64,000 nucleotides of DNA, taken from assembly GCA_022410635.1 (NCBI GenBank), contig JAJVDF010000217.1, positions 101,517 to 165,516 of the forward strand, read 5' to 3'. The notes beneath the pieces are model-generated. The model was not told the DNA's origin and made no database searches. It saw only the letters and a program-made list of their open reading frames with translations. Every line of letters begins with the position of its first letter. The stretch's first letter is position 1. This DNA comes from Tretioscincus oriximinensis. Its lineage: Eukaryota; Chordata; Lepidosauria; Squamata; Gymnophthalmidae. A program made the position numbers and the translations under genes. Positions 9,455 to 19,703 of this stretch are shown here, in pieces.

Positions 9455-9735
9455 TGCAGGCATGGATAGTTCAGTCGCCTAATAAACCATCTCTCATCTG
9501 GGAGATCGGGTTTGGAAGCCCTGTCTGGGACATGGGGCTGAGCACTTTCCACGAGCCTGTAACTCTAGCCAACCCAGCTATTTGAAAGCATGAACTGCAA
9601 CAGACTGCAAGTAGATAAATGGGAACCATCACAGCCTGGTGGGGAATATAGAATGTCAGCGTTTGGGCAAAAATATCCTTGTAAGCCACTTTGAGTCCCT
9701 TTGAAAGATGAGAAAAGCTGGAAAAAAGAACCCAG
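9455..9735 (+). mobile_element. tRNA-headed SINE with Sauria-like core
   Basis: The head GCATGGATAGTTCAGTCGCC carries a degenerate A box (TAGTTCAGTCG). The core has TATTTGAAAGCATGAACTGC and GCAAGTAGATAAATGGGAAC, which resemble the Sauria SINE core as I recall it, then CAGCCTGGTGGGGAATATAG. The 3' domain is CTTGTAAGCCACTTTGAGTC and GAAAGATGAGAAAAGCTGG. The TTC microsatellite follows directly, as at the ends of the other copies. Confidence 0.8.
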
Positions 9736-9921
9736 TTCTTCTTCTTCTTCTTCTTCTTCTTCTTCTTCTTCTTCTTCTTCTTCTTCTTCTTCTTCTTCTT
9801 CTTCTTCTTCTTCTTCTTCTTCTTCTTCTTNTTCTTCTTCTTCTTCTTCTTCTTCTTCTTCTTCTTCTTCTTCTTCTTCTTCTTCTTCTTCTTCTTCTTC
9901 TTCTTCTTCTTCTTCTTCTTC
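9736..9921 (+). repeat. (TTC)n microsatellite grown from a SINE tail
   Basis: About 61 uninterrupted TTC units with one N at 9831, then a T run. It is a pure polypyrimidine tract of about 185 bp. The poly-Ser, poly-Leu and poly-Glu frames across it are artefacts. Confidence 0.95.
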
Positions 9922-10194
9922 CTTTTTTTTTTTACTGGAAGTAAGCAAAGTCCCCTTCAGAGGCCGCGCTATCCATTACAAGGACGTCTAGATGTGCAGT
10001 GATTACTGTTTTTCCAACACCCATGAGGCCCACGGCCACAGCAATCAAGTCTTAGAAAGCAAAATGACCCCAGAAGCCCGGAGACGGAAGGAGTCTGCAG
10101 CCTTACTGAGACAGGTCATTCTGTCAACATTAAGCATTCTGTTGAGAACTGCAGGAACTGAGCTCTGAGCTGACCACAAGGCAGCAGCAATTTC

Positions 10195-10405
10195 CCCCAA
10201 ATAGGGGAGAGTCTCATATTAATTTTTGCTCCAAAAGATGCACTGGGGCTTATTTTCAGTAGATGCCTTATTTTTCCATGAACAACAATCTACATTTATT
10301 CTAAAAAAAAATGAACTGTAACTGGGGCTTATTTTCGGAGCCGGGCTTATATTTCAAGTGTCTTCAAAACCCCTGAAAAATCACGCTAGGCCTTATTTCC
10401 AGAGA
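10195..10405. mobile_element. MITE-like repeat with GGGCTTATTTTC motifs
   Basis: Three copies of a CTGGGGCTTATTTTC-like motif at 10245, 10321 and 10388, plus GGGCTTATATTTCAAG and CCTGAAAAATCACGCTAGG. This motif set recalls a common vertebrate MITE built on GGGCTTATTTTCGG repeats. Terminal repeats are not clear. Confidence 0.5.
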
Positions 10406-10439
10406 AGATAAAGCTGCATTTGATGAGGAAAACGGAGGT

Positions 10440-10640
10440 TCTTTTACTTCTGCAGGGGCTCTCCTGACAGTCCCACCTCCTCCACTCGTGAAAGGGGTGT
10501 GGACACATGGGGGTGGTCTTCCTTGTGATGGCCCCCCCAGTAGTGGAATTCACTTCCCTCTCGGTGCATCAGGCCCCTATGATGTGTGCCTGGCAGGCCC
10601 GTATTTAGGGGAAAGCAATGGGGGCAAATTTGGGGGAGAC
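10440..10640 (-). other. Possible L2 fragment, weak
   Basis: GCTCTCCTGACAGTCCCACC at 10457-10476 matches the complement of the L2 stretch at 23300 (GGGACTGTCAGGAGAGCC). The rest is unassigned. Confidence 0.25.
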
Positions 10641-10765
10641 GGTTCCCTCCCCCCGGTAAAAAAAAAAACATATTTTTTTAAAAAAATATATTTAAAAAAT
10701 CCACAGCCACACCGTTCAGAGGCTCTGGCATCCAAGGCTGGCTCCTAAAGGCTCCCTCTCCCAGG
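10640..10765 (+). repeat. Solo unit related to the 4101-4500 tandem units
   Basis: An A/T-rich tract is followed by CCACACCGTTCAGAGGCTCT, GGCATCCAAGGCTGGCTCCT and AAAGGCTCCCTCTCC, matching the unit order CTCTGGCATC, GGCCAGCTCCTGAAGGCAC found inside the MITE-like element. Confidence 0.55.
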
Positions 10766-12200
10766 AAAAGTCCTGTTTGTTTAGCAGGGCCTTGAATTTA
10801 TTTTTCTACTAATGTGGANTGAAGCTGAATTTAAATTCTTCCCCTAGTAGTGACGTGCTAAAGAACTCTGCACGTCGAGCGATGCATGCACAACCAAGTC
10901 TCAAGCGCCCAAGATGTTCTGGCTCCCACTGCAAGATCCCCTGTTGGAAAACTCCCGACCCGGGGAAGGGAGACAATTTATTTTACTGCCCAGGGGCATC
11001 AGATACCCAAAATATGACCTTGACACCTGGTAAAGACGCATCTGTCCACCCTTGCCTGCAGGGGAGCCAAAAATTCTACCTGGCAGAAGCAGTTCGGTTT
11101 TGGTCAGCGCAGCTGCCTGTGGCTAATGATGGCCAAGCAGCAAGATAGACAACAGAAAGAGCAGCAGCATATTCCCTTCTGCTGTCCTCTGTAGTTTGGC
11201 TCCAATGGTTGGAGCAACTGAGCAGGGAAGGAGGGCTGGAGGGAAAACGGCGGGAAACTAAAAGCCATGGAGAGCACCTTAAAACATTGCAGCAGTGCAG
11301 ATCTACTGCTGATTCTGAACAAAGAGGCAGAAGGCTGCATACCAGCTTCCTCTGCGCTGCCTGTTGCTGTCCNATCTATTCAGCATCACCTGAACCAAAG
11401 GAGGGAGAAAAAAGGTGCTGAATGGAGAGCAGAGGAGAGGCACCTTCTTCAGCTCAGGGCACACAGCGAAAGAGATTTTTTTTAAAAAAAAAGATGCACA
11501 TGGCAGGCAGGAATAGGGGCCCTTTATTAGAGCCCACCGGTGAGCTCACGTGCCCTCAGGCTACCTGGCATACTGGCCAGTCTGCCCCTGCCTTTCACCC
11601 TTCCCCAACGGGCATGGTTCCCAGACCTGCCCCATCTTTCCTAGATGGCACCACCTCTATGCCCTGCCAATAGGGTTTTCCTCCAGTTTCTACACACCAA
11701 GTGTAATGCAGGTAGGAGGCCAGGGCAGCTCTAAAGAGTGTGGCAGGGAGGCTATTTCTCTGCTCAGTGGTTTGAAAACTTGGCAGGTTCCTCACAATCC
11801 GTCATGCTTTGCCTCTTCTTGCTAAGGCTTAAATTTTTAAAGAGGCAGGAGCTCCCCAGGATGCAAAGGTTTTTAATACCTGGCGTGACTTGCAGCGCCA
11901 CCCTTTGAGCTTTTAAAAGAGGAGGTGGCAGCCCACAGTCGCGATGCCCGCCACGGGTTCAGAATGGCATCGAGTTCCTTGACCAAGGCAGGAAAGTGAA
12001 GCGTCTTCCTTTGTTGCAGGGTTAAAAGCTTTAGAAAAAATCTAAGTGTGTGTGAAGTTTCTTTTTTCCTGCTTAAAACACTTTATTAATTTCCATAATT
12101 CACTTTATTACAATAAAAACATTCCGTTCGTTTATACTCTGTTCCAAATAGTTCTCTCCCTTCAGTGAGGCATGAATGGTGATCCCTTCTGGAAGCTCAG
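10766..12200. other. Unique sequence, no gene seen
   Basis: No repeats are recognised apart from a short A/T run near 11480. A 97-codon ATG-initiated frame at 10855-11148 has no motif I recognise and no splice or promoter context. 12060-12150 is AT-rich (AACACTTTATTAATTTCC) and faintly resembles 52190-52250. Confidence 0.4.
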
Positions 12201-12204
12201 TGTT

Positions 12205-12500
12205 GGCCATGGAGAGGGGCGAGGGCCCTCTACTGGCCTCAGCTGTAGCCAATTGGACTATTTAGAATCATAGAATCATAGAGTCGGAAGGGACCTCCAG
12301 GGTCATCGGGTCCAACCCCAACCCCAATTTGAAAGAAAGTAGATTTGCAATCCATATTTCAAGTAGATCCATGAGTACCACCACTAATTTTGGGGTGGGG
12401 GGGAGAGATGGAATAGGTGTTAGTCTTCGAGCACAAATTAAACTTGTGAGACGCTTTGAGTCCCTTTGGATGAGAAGGATGTGGTATAAAAACTAGAATC
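12205..12500 (+). mobile_element. SINE (Sauria-like core), plus, interrupted by CR1
   Basis: GGCCCTCTACTGGCCTCAGC to GGACTATTT (12222-12261) is the SINE middle. It resumes with TTTGAAAGAAAGTAGATTTG at about 12330 and ends with ACGCTTTGAGTCCCTTTGG and GTGGTATAAAAACTAG, followed by (CATCGT)n and CTTCTTT repeats to about 12563. Confidence 0.65.
12262..12330 (-). mobile_element. CR1 group B 3' end nested in the SINE
   Basis: AGAATCATAGAATCATAGAG, TCGGAAGGGACCTCCAGG and GGTCCAACCCC are the complement of the ATTCTATG-type CR1 terminus. Only about 70 bp were inserted. Confidence 0.8.
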
Positions 12501-12564
12501 ATCATCGTCGTCGTCGTCATGTTCTTCTTTTTTCTTCTTTCTTTTTTCTTCTTTCTTCTTTTCC

Positions 12565-13137
12565 TCATGTCTGTCATGACGATAGCAATTGCTCTTCAGA
12601 ATCGGCACAAAACTACTAGGAGGGAAATGGGAAAAGCGTCCTATTGGACCTTGAGCTTTCCAAGGCAGGTCTGTTTCTTCAGATACACAGAAGCATCTGC
12701 TGAAATTGCTCCTTTTTTACATGCNTTGAAAGGTGTGGCTGTTCCATGTGGATAAGGCGTTCCAATGTGGGTGACGATAGGAGTGCATGAACCCACAACT
12801 GGGTTATTCCAGATTTTGAAATCATGGTGTTATGTGGAGGGGACCTTAGTCTCCCCTTCTGTAGTTTCTGAACAAAGACTGACCTGGCTAATCCTTTGTA
12901 AGCTTCCAAAACAGAGGCAGGCAGCTTTTCTTTCCTCACTTTTCCCACAGTCGGGACATTTCCTGATGCCAATGCTAGAAGATCCAAGCTGCCCTTGCTG
13001 CTCAGCCTCCCGACAGCAGCTGCTCCCCAGCAACTGCCTCACAGCTGCCTCACCAGGTGGAGCGGCAGCAATCCCTGGGCTAAAGATAGCCGCTCTCTCC
13101 CCGCCTTTCTGCATCTCTGGTGGAGCCCAGGGACTGA
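12565..13137. other. Mostly unassigned sequence
   Basis: 12660-12700 (CAGGTCTGTTTCTTCAGATA) belongs to the 'fixed phrase' repeat seen at 19704 and 50050. The remainder has no recognised feature. Confidence 0.35.
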
Positions 13138-14042
13138 TGGGGAAGCTGGGTTTGGAAGGGAAGGAATCGAAAACAAGTCAGCTAGTGTCGTTTTGACTCT
13201 TTATGAACTTGTGGTGAGGCCCCGTTTAGAAACCTGTGTACAATTCTGGTCACCACATCTCAAAAAAGGATATTGTGGAACTGGAGAAGGTGCAGAAAAG
13301 GTCAACAAGAAGGATCAAGGGTCTGGAGCAGAATCCCTTATGAAGTCAGGCTGCAACGTCTGGNCCTCTTCTGCCTCGAAAGGCGACGTTTGAGAGGAGA
13401 CCTAATCGAAGTGCATAAAATAATGCATGGGAAGGATAAGGTGAATAGAGAAAAACTATTTTCTCTATCACAACGCAAGGACCAGGGGGCCCTCCTTGAA
13501 GCTGATGGGCAGAAGAGTGAGGACAGACAAAGAAAAGTATTTTTTTTCACCCAGGGGTTCATCAGCCTGTGGAATTGACTTCCAGAAGAGGTGGTGGTAG
13601 CTATCAGCCTGGATAGCTTCAAGACAGGATTAAACAAGTCCATGGAAGCCAAGGGTATACATAGCTACTAGGGTGGATATTTTGTAACCATCTCCAGGTG
13701 GACCCAACAGGCTGTACTCATGAAATACCACTTGCAGGGAGTGGAAAACAGGTGAAGCTTTTGACCTCTTCTGCTTTGGTGGGCCAGTGTAGATTATGGC
13801 CAGCCCCCTTGGCTCATCCATATGCCAGCATAAACCTTGGCAGGCCCCATTCGAGGCCTGCCATAGTCTACACTAGCATTTGGATGGCAAATTCCAGTTC
13901 TAAGAGTGGAGAACAGGTGGGGGTCTTGCCTTCTGCTTGAGTTGCCCAGAAGGGGCAACTTGTGGGCCTCTGTGTGAGACAGAAGGCTGGACTAGATGGG
14001 CTGTGGCCCCATTCTAGCAGGGCTCCCCTTAGGTTCTTTTGC
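13138..14042 (+). mobile_element. CR1 group A 3' half with embedded palindrome
   Basis: ORF2 blocks start near GGAATCGAAAACAAGTCAGC and continue through CAATTCTGGTCACCACATCT, GAAGGTGCAGAAAAGG and the end of ORF2 at about 13670, with several frameshifts. The 3' UTR carries the palindrome at 13815-13887 after the junction GGTGGGCCAGTGTAG, and then a second copy of the GAGAACAGGTG...GCTTGAGTTGCCC segment before CAGCAGGGCTCCCCTTAGG. Confidence 0.85.
13815..13887. repeat. Palindrome (hairpin) in CR1 3' UTR
   Basis: Left arm CATCCATATGCCAGCATAAA ... CAGGCCCC, loop ATTCG, right arm AGGCCTGCCATAGTCTACAC ... TTTGGATGG. This copy is more diverged than the one at 27484 but keeps both arms. Confidence 0.8.
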
Positions 14043-14945
14043 TCCTTTCATTTACAATTGCTACACGAGTGGTGTTGCCTGAAATTTACCTTGGAATAGC
14101 AGGGGTTGGCAGCTGCTGTTTGCTCTCCATGCTGGCTTTTCAGGCACATTGCAGTGCAGAGTGTAAATAGCTGTGCTGTTATTCTCCCACTGGGTAATAT
14201 AATAAACACCCTTGGAAGAGCCAATATAGAAACACCATCTTCTCCAGATCCACTTTTTCCGTGGTTCGTTTTCTCTTCTACCTTTTTTTTTCCAGAAGAT
14301 ACAAAGGCCGGCTTGTGATTTCCTACCCAGAATAGAAGAGTTAACTGGGTCAGGAGGTTGAGCCGGTTGTATCATTTGCTGGCAGCTTGAACATCATGAA
14401 ATACTTTCCATGCCCAATGTTGCTTTCCTCTGCCTAAGTGGTTGGAAGAAAAATCTCCTTTTTTGCCTCTCAGCTAGCAGGTGGAAAGCAAGCAGCAAGC
14501 GGGTTCCCCCCCCCCCCCAGTAAGGCTACAAGAAGAGCTGCCATGATTCTGAACTGCCAGCCCAACGCAACCAGGAGCCATTAAGATAGGTGGGGGAGAT
14601 TGAACTGATTCAGGTCCTGTCCTCACCGACCCAATGCAGAAATCCCTGAAAAAGAGGCTGCTACCCAAGCAAAGCTATAATGGTCTCCAAACACCAAGGA
14701 AGAAAAGCACAAATGCGGCAGAGCCAAATATAAGTGTATGGAAAATGTACTGTAAATAATATGTACTGTATATAATCCTATAACAAAGGTTCAAATTTAT
14801 AATACAACACAAAGTACAAAAATAAGAGGTAAACTTCTAACAAATCCATCTCATAGAACAAAATGTAAAAGAATGTTCACTTAAAATGGTAAGGCCACTT
14901 GAAATAATGTCCAAGAATGTAAAAAAAACCAGTTTGTGGCGTTAT
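14043..14945. other. Unique sequence, no gene seen
   Basis: Includes a poly-C run at 14506-14518 and an AT-rich stretch 14720-14900. No repeat or exon is recognised. Confidence 0.4.
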
Positions 14946-14959
14946 AATTTAAGTCTCAT

Positions 14960-15225
14960 CATTTGGAATCCTGNATGCAATTCTGTTTACCACATCTCAA
15001 AAAAGGATATTGATATTGTGGAACTAGAGAAGGTACAGAAAAGGGCAACAAGAAGGATCAAGGGGCTGGAGCACCTCCCTTATGAAGTCCGGCTGCAACG
15101 TCAAGGCCTCTTCAGCCTTGAATGACGGCGTTTAAGAGGTGATCTGATTGGGGTATATAAAATCATGTATATATGATGGAGAAGGGGAACAGACAAAAAA
15201 ATTCATGATCGTCATCTTTGGAAGC
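14960..15225 (+). mobile_element. CR1 ORF2 3' fragment
   Basis: Encodes, with breaks, the CR1 blocks [20 protein letters not shown] and [15 protein letters not shown], then loses similarity near 15220. A duplicated GATATT at 15006-15017 breaks the frame. Confidence 0.75.
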
Positions 15226-15299
15226 CCATGCTGCCTACAGGAGATATTCCAGACACAGATTGTCATGGTCTCTTTTTAAAAAAATTATCTTCCTGCAGT

Positions 15300-15475
15300 C
15301 TAAATATTTATTTATTTATTTANATTTTATACCGTCCTATACCNGTAGGTCTCAGGGCAGTTAACAATAAAATAATAATTAACACATTAAAAACAGCCAT
15401 ATCTAAAAATAGGGAAGAGACAGTAGTTTCCTCAGCCAAAGGCCAGGCCAAAGAGGTGCNTCTAAAGATCTATAG
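15300..15475 (-). mobile_element. L2 LINE 3' end, minus
   Basis: (TTTA)n at 15306-15322, TTTATACCGTCCTATACC, GGTCTCAGGGCAGTTAACAA, then CAAAGGCCAGGCCAAAGAGG matching the L2 C-terminal coding region in reverse. Confidence 0.65.
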
Positions 15476-15483
15476 GTCTCCAC

Positions 15484-15672
15484 CCAGTGGTGGGATTCCT
15501 AGAATGAAACAAGGTTCTCTTTCGGGTACGCCGTCCTAAGCGATGGCATTCCAGGAAGCAGTAACTGAGAATGACTTCTTAAGTGATGTCATATCCGGCC
15601 TGGCTAATTGAAGAACCTGTTCGCTGAACTAAAAAGATATTATGTACCAGTTCTACTGAACCGGTGCGAACT
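15484..15672 (+). mobile_element. hAT-like non-autonomous repeat, copy B
   Basis: Begins CAGTGGTGGGATTCCTAGAA and ends near GAACCGGTGCGAACTGCC. CAGTGGTGGGATTC with GAACCGGTTC-type motifs resembles a hAT MITE family of squamates as I recall it. It shares its middle with 258-415. The expected 3' inverted end is missing or degraded. Confidence 0.5.
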
Positions 15673-15674
15673 GC

Positions 15675-16611
15675 CTGGAAAAAATCTCAAAAGATGTTAG
15701 TCAATAAATCCAATTACTTGCTTTCAAACGATTACATCCGTAGCCCATTGTTTGTGGCTGTTCCAGCACAAGGGATCTCAGCCGGTGCTTTGTCTCCCAC
15801 ACAGGATATAACAAATCAGACCTCTTCTGAAACCTGGGACGTCTGGGTGGAAGAGAATTACCCTTCCCTTTTGGCTGGGCGGTGTCCTGCCATGTTCAGT
15901 GGTTCTTCTGAACTTACCCCAGAATGTGGAGTAGCGGTGGGTAGACTGTGGAAACAGAGGCGTGGGGGACACATGTATAGTCAGCGAAGTGGAGTAAAAG
16001 CGGCAGTTCTTTGCTATCACTCCCTGCCAGCTTATCACAATCTCACCACTTAGATCTTGTGTTATTAAGCCCACTGGGTAATTTTCGGAAGTTATTTCCT
16101 CTCCTCCAAATTCCGCCTCTGTAACTAGAACAGGACAAAATGCTAAGTGTGATTGGGAATTAAACCTACCCACACAGGCCCCAGTGTATTTCACCTCCCC
16201 GCGGCTTCTTCTTTGTCTGGCCTGACCCTGTTGCTTTGAGGCCGAGCCCCCACACCACCGCTTTGCACATAAATTACGCCGAACGAAAAGCTCACGAACA
16301 AAGCGGTAATTTTCGGGAAATGAGTCTGCTTTGCCTCTTGCAGACCTAGCCAGGGCCATTCTGCATGTTTCCCGCGTGGGCGTTGTGCTTGGTGAATCCC
16401 TGTTGAGGAGAACTATAGATGGAATTATTAATAATAAATAAATCCCACTTGTGGAAGAGATTGAGGAGAGTTAAAGCTAACAACTTGTTCTCTCCGTTGC
16501 AACAGACCTTACCTGTGCCTTTTTGTTCAGGGCTACAAGTGATAAAGGTTGAAACTATTGGCCAGTCTGGGACTATTCAGACCGTGTGGCCAGAGGGAAA
16601 AGAGGCCAGGA
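15675..16611. other. Unique sequence, no gene seen
   Basis: A 193-codon frame lies on the minus strand at 15778-16359 but shows no domain, signal or membrane segment that I recognise. 16255-16315 holds an imperfect inverted repeat (ACCGCTTTGCACATAAATTA and AAAGCGGTAATTTTCGGG). Confidence 0.4.
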
Positions 16612-16616
16612 GGACT

Positions 16617-17184
16617 TGTGATACCCAGTAAAAAGTGACCTCAGCTCAGAAAGGGTTTATTTCAGCTCTGGGTAGTATCTGAATTNGGTCTGCAGTGACT
16701 TGTGCCTCCTGTCTTGTGTTGGGAGCTCCCTGAAGCCAGATATTGCCTCAAAATCTGGTGCAGCCTCGAGTTTTTGTGTGTGCACGGTATTTTTATGGCA
16801 TGGCTTCCTGTGTGCGACAGGAAGTGATGTCGCTCTGGGAACCACTGCCCAGAAGTAAACAGTTCAATTTCTGGTCAAATGGCTGCCCCCAGGTAAGGGG
16901 AGGGCAGCCATTTGCTTTCTCGGGTGCATGAGTTCTGGGATCTTGGTCAAGGGTCCACAATCTCAGATATTGCCCAAGATACTCGTGTGCAGCTCCCAAC
17001 TCTGCTCCTGTCAGGCCTCTATTTATACATATTATCAGCCAATCACTGCAACCAGCATTTCCCTCCAAACCCCATGCAACAATTTACCGGTTCAGCTAAT
17101 CCCACTTTCCCTCCTAAGCCCAGGCAACCCCATATATACACATTCAGTATCATGTATACATTCCCATGGTAGGACACCCTGACA
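16617..17184 (-). mobile_element. Solo LTR (minus) with 5-bp target duplication
   Basis: On the minus strand the element starts TGTCAGGGTGTCC and ends GTATCACA, i.e. TG...CA ends. Exact 5-bp flanks GGACT occur at 16612-16616 and 17185-17189. On that strand it has a TATA box (TATAAATA, 17020-17027 complement) about 160 bp in and a polyadenylation signal (AATAAA, 16656-16661 complement) about 40 bp before the 3' end, the U3-R-U5 order expected of an LTR. Length is 568 bp. No second LTR or internal gag/pol is nearby, so it is a solo LTR from recombination. A 5-bp duplication fits Gypsy-type or some endogenous retroviral LTRs; I cannot choose. Confidence 0.85.
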
Positions 17185-17429
17185 GGACTTCAGTCTCTTC
17201 AATAACAGCATCCAGGCCTGTCTTCCCCCAGCTAAACTTCAGCATCCCATTCCGAAAAATTCAGAATCTCCTACGGACGTCTCACACCTGGCCACATACA
17301 GCGCCGTAGGCACAAGCCAGTGCATTGTGGGTGATTCAATATAGGAGCTGCCATCTCAAGGTGAAGTGGTACCATCCACAATGCTAATCTACTTTGGGTT
17401 TTACAATGAAAAAAACCAAAAAATAATAT

Positions 17430-17892
17430 TAGCATGGGATCGACAGAGTGAATAGAGAAAAAATGTTTTCTCTATCACACAACACAAGGACCAGAGGGCC
17501 CTCCTTAAAACTGTTGGGTAGAGAAGTGAGAACAGACAAAGGAAAGTATTTTTTCACCCAGAGGGTCATCGGCCTGTGGAATTTACTTCCTGAAGAGGTA
17601 GTGGTAGCTAACAGCTGGGATAGTTTCAAGACAGGACTAGACAGGTTTATGGACACTAAGGGTATAAATGGATACTAAGATAGTTGTCTGGATGTTGCCT
17701 CCAGGATGGAGCCACAGGCAGGACTCTTGAAATACCATTTGCAGGGAGTCACGAACAGGAGCATATTTTGCTTTCCTCTGTTCGGACTGCCCAGGTGCAT
17801 CTGGTGGGCCTCTGTGGGACACAGAATGCTGGACTCGATGGGCTGTGGCCTGATCCAGGATGGCTCTTCTTATGTTCTTATGTTCTTATGTA
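17430..17892 (+). mobile_element. CR1 group A 3' end
   Basis: Begins AGCATGGGATCGACAGAGTG inside ORF2, then an open C-terminal frame ending MDTKGINGY at 17678 and a full 3' UTR ending TTCTTATGTTCTTATGTTCTTATG at 17870-17892 (three octamers). Low divergence from 37100-37577 suggests a young copy. Confidence 0.9.
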
Positions 17893-17954
17893 GTGTCTTT
17901 TTAGTCCCGGCTATCTTTTTCCACCCCCAACATTTTGCCACCCTGTNCACATGC

Positions 17955-18015
17955 CTACATACAGCCCTGGCTGCAGCTCAAGCAGAAGAAGGCAGAACAT
18001 TCACCTGTTCTTATA
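17955..18015 (-). mobile_element. CR1 3' UTR scrap, minus
   Basis: GCTCAAGCAGAAGAAGGCAG and ACATTCACCTGTTCTT are the complement of the CR1 GAACAGGTG...TTCTGCTTGAG segment. Confidence 0.5.
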
Positions 18016-18114
18016 TTACTAAGGACTGGAGGTGAACTGGCACGTTAAAAAACAATCATGCCAGAAAGTGGAGAAGAAAAAGCGGTTTGTTCACCCAAAG
18101 GCCAGAGGTGGGCA

Positions 18115-18240
18115 AAGAAGTGGAAGGTTCCTTCTGTTGGGCGGAGCGATCATTGGCCTGGCGTTNGCTATAAATCACCTCTTTGAAGATCACAATGTTT
18201 ACAACCCCATATTTCAAAGAAACAGCTGTGCTAGCCTGGG
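18115..18240 (+). repeat. Unclassified two-copy repeat, copy 2
   Basis: Collinear with 6288-6420, including the GCTATAAATCACCT and AATCACAATGTTTACA blocks (here GATCACAATGTTTACAA). Confidence 0.6.
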
Positions 18241-18278
18241 TATCATTAAAGTTTCACTCAGGTCCACCAAATCGTTTA

Positions 18279-18480
18279 TCTGTTTAGAAGGCACAAGTTT
18301 AAACTTTGGGAATGTTGGGGATCTGGGTATTCATTGGGGTTAGTACTGGCTGCTGATTGGACAAAGCCCCAACGGTTTGCTATAAAAGAGGGGCAGCCCG
18401 CCTGGCTAGCTGCTCTAGTTCTGATTAACTAGCCTGCTGCAGAGTTGTTCAATATTTCACTTTCTTAACACACTGATAAA
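18279..18480 (+). promoter_or_regulatory. LTR- or promoter-like segment with TATA and CCAAT boxes
   Basis: An inverted CCAAT box (ATTGG, 18356-18360) lies about 20 bp before TATAAAAG (18381-18388). The segment is followed by GGGGCAGCCCGCCTGGCTAG and later CTTAACACACTGATAAAG. The spacing resembles an LTR promoter. I could not find matched ends or a target duplication, so an LTR is not proven. Confidence 0.3.
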
Positions 18481-19045
18481 GTTGAGATTCTTCCAAGTCT
18501 TCCATAGCCATCACAGATTCAAGATTCAAAAAACCATCTATATTCTAGGATTTTCTGGGAGTGCTGGTAATCTTGTGTTTCATAGGTGTATGACCAAAGT
18601 TTTAAGTACTGGGAAGTCCCACAATATTTTTTATGTCCTGGAAAACTTCCAGGAACTACCCACACAGAAAGAGAGAAGAAATGGAGAAACAGGATGGGTG
18701 TGATGAGTTTCTAGAAATTCAATCTACCGCTGCCCACGTTCTGGGAAATGCTGGCACTTTTTGAGAAAGAGAGACTACATTTCCCTGTGCTGCTCAGAGA
18801 CAACCTAGATACTTAGCCCTAATGAAAATGAGGCCAAACTAGACCTCACTTGAAAAAGGAAAGTAGCCTTACAAAGGGAACATAATAAATTCTTCTGTTA
18901 CATTTGCTTTTGTGCAACTTGCAGGGCTTTACATAACATGACAGAGGTGAGAGGAAAAGCTCAATAAAGGAGTAATAAAACAATTATGGTCTTTCTATGG
19001 CTTTCTCAAGGTCTACAGTTTGTTCTACTATAATGTTAATTTTTC
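18481..19045. other. Unique sequence, no gene seen
   Basis: No repeat or exon is recognised. Confidence 0.4.
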
Positions 19046-19049
19046 TGTT

Positions 19050-19590
19050 GAATCACAGTACTGTAGAACCCTAGAGTTGGAAGGAAGGCTTGCCCTCTTC
19101 TGCTTGAGACTGCCCCAATGCAATTGGTGAGCCTCTGGGTGAGGCAGAAAGCTGGACTAGATGGGCTCTGGGCCCATTCAGCAGGGCTCGCCTTATGTTC
19201 TTTTCTTCACTTATGAAAAGATGCCCCCAGGGTTATGGGGTCCAACTCTCTGCTCAATGCAAGATCTACTAAATCATCCCAGATGCATAGATGGCTGCCC
19301 AGCCCCTGTTTGAAGACGTCCAGCAAAGGAAAAATCACCACCTCCTGTGGCAACCTATGGTTGATCATCCTTTTTGTGAGAACATTTTTTTAAAAATAAT
19401 AATAATCTGCATTTCCTCCCTTGCAGTTTCTCCCTGCTACTTATAATCCTTCCATGTGCCAATGAGAACAGCGTTGATTCCTCTGCTCTGTAAAAAGCCT
19501 TCAGATACTTGTAGGCAGCTATCAGGTCTGCTCTTTTGCAGACTGAACATCTCTAGATTCTTTAAACTTTCCTTATAGTATGTAGTTTCC
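19050..19590 (-). mobile_element. CR1 group B copy, minus, interrupted by a CR1 tail
   Basis: The 3' end is at 19052-19085 (TAGAACCCTAGAGTTGGAAG). The copy resumes at about 19222 (CCCCAGGGTTATGGGGTCCA) and continues through GCCCAGCCCCTGTTTGAAGA, CCATGTGCCAATGAGAACAG and CTGTAAAAAGCCTTCAG to about 19590. Confidence 0.8.
19086..19210 (+). mobile_element. CR1 group A 3' UTR nested in older CR1
   Basis: GCTTGCCCTCTTCTGCTTGA through GGACTAGATGGGCTCTGG to CTCGCCTTATGTTCTTTT, inserted in opposite orientation in the CR1 above. Confidence 0.75.
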
Positions 19591-19616
19591 AACCACCCAC
19601 CAGCATTGTAACTTTC

Positions 19617-19703
<87 letters not shown>
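19617..19703 (+). repeat. (CTAT)n microsatellite
   Basis: About 22 pure tetranucleotide units. Confidence 0.95.

Noticed and set aside
9565..9948. Poly-Glu, poly-Ser and poly-Leu open frames over 70 residues long
   Set aside because: They are translations of the (TTC)n microsatellite next to a SINE.
10855..11148. 97-codon ATG frame as a small gene
   Set aside because: No motif, no Kozak, promoter or splice support, and no neighbour that gives it context.
12060..12150. Similarity to 52190-52260 (AACACTTTATT and ATTTCCA motifs)
   Set aside because: Short and A/T-rich; not enough to claim a shared repeat.
15778..16359. 193-codon minus-strand frame
   Set aside because: No recognisable domain, no promoter or splice context, and it borders repeats; chance frame is the simplest reading.
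19617..19703. CRISPR-like regular repeats
   Set aside because: A pure tetranucleotide microsatellite without spacers, in vertebrate DNA.
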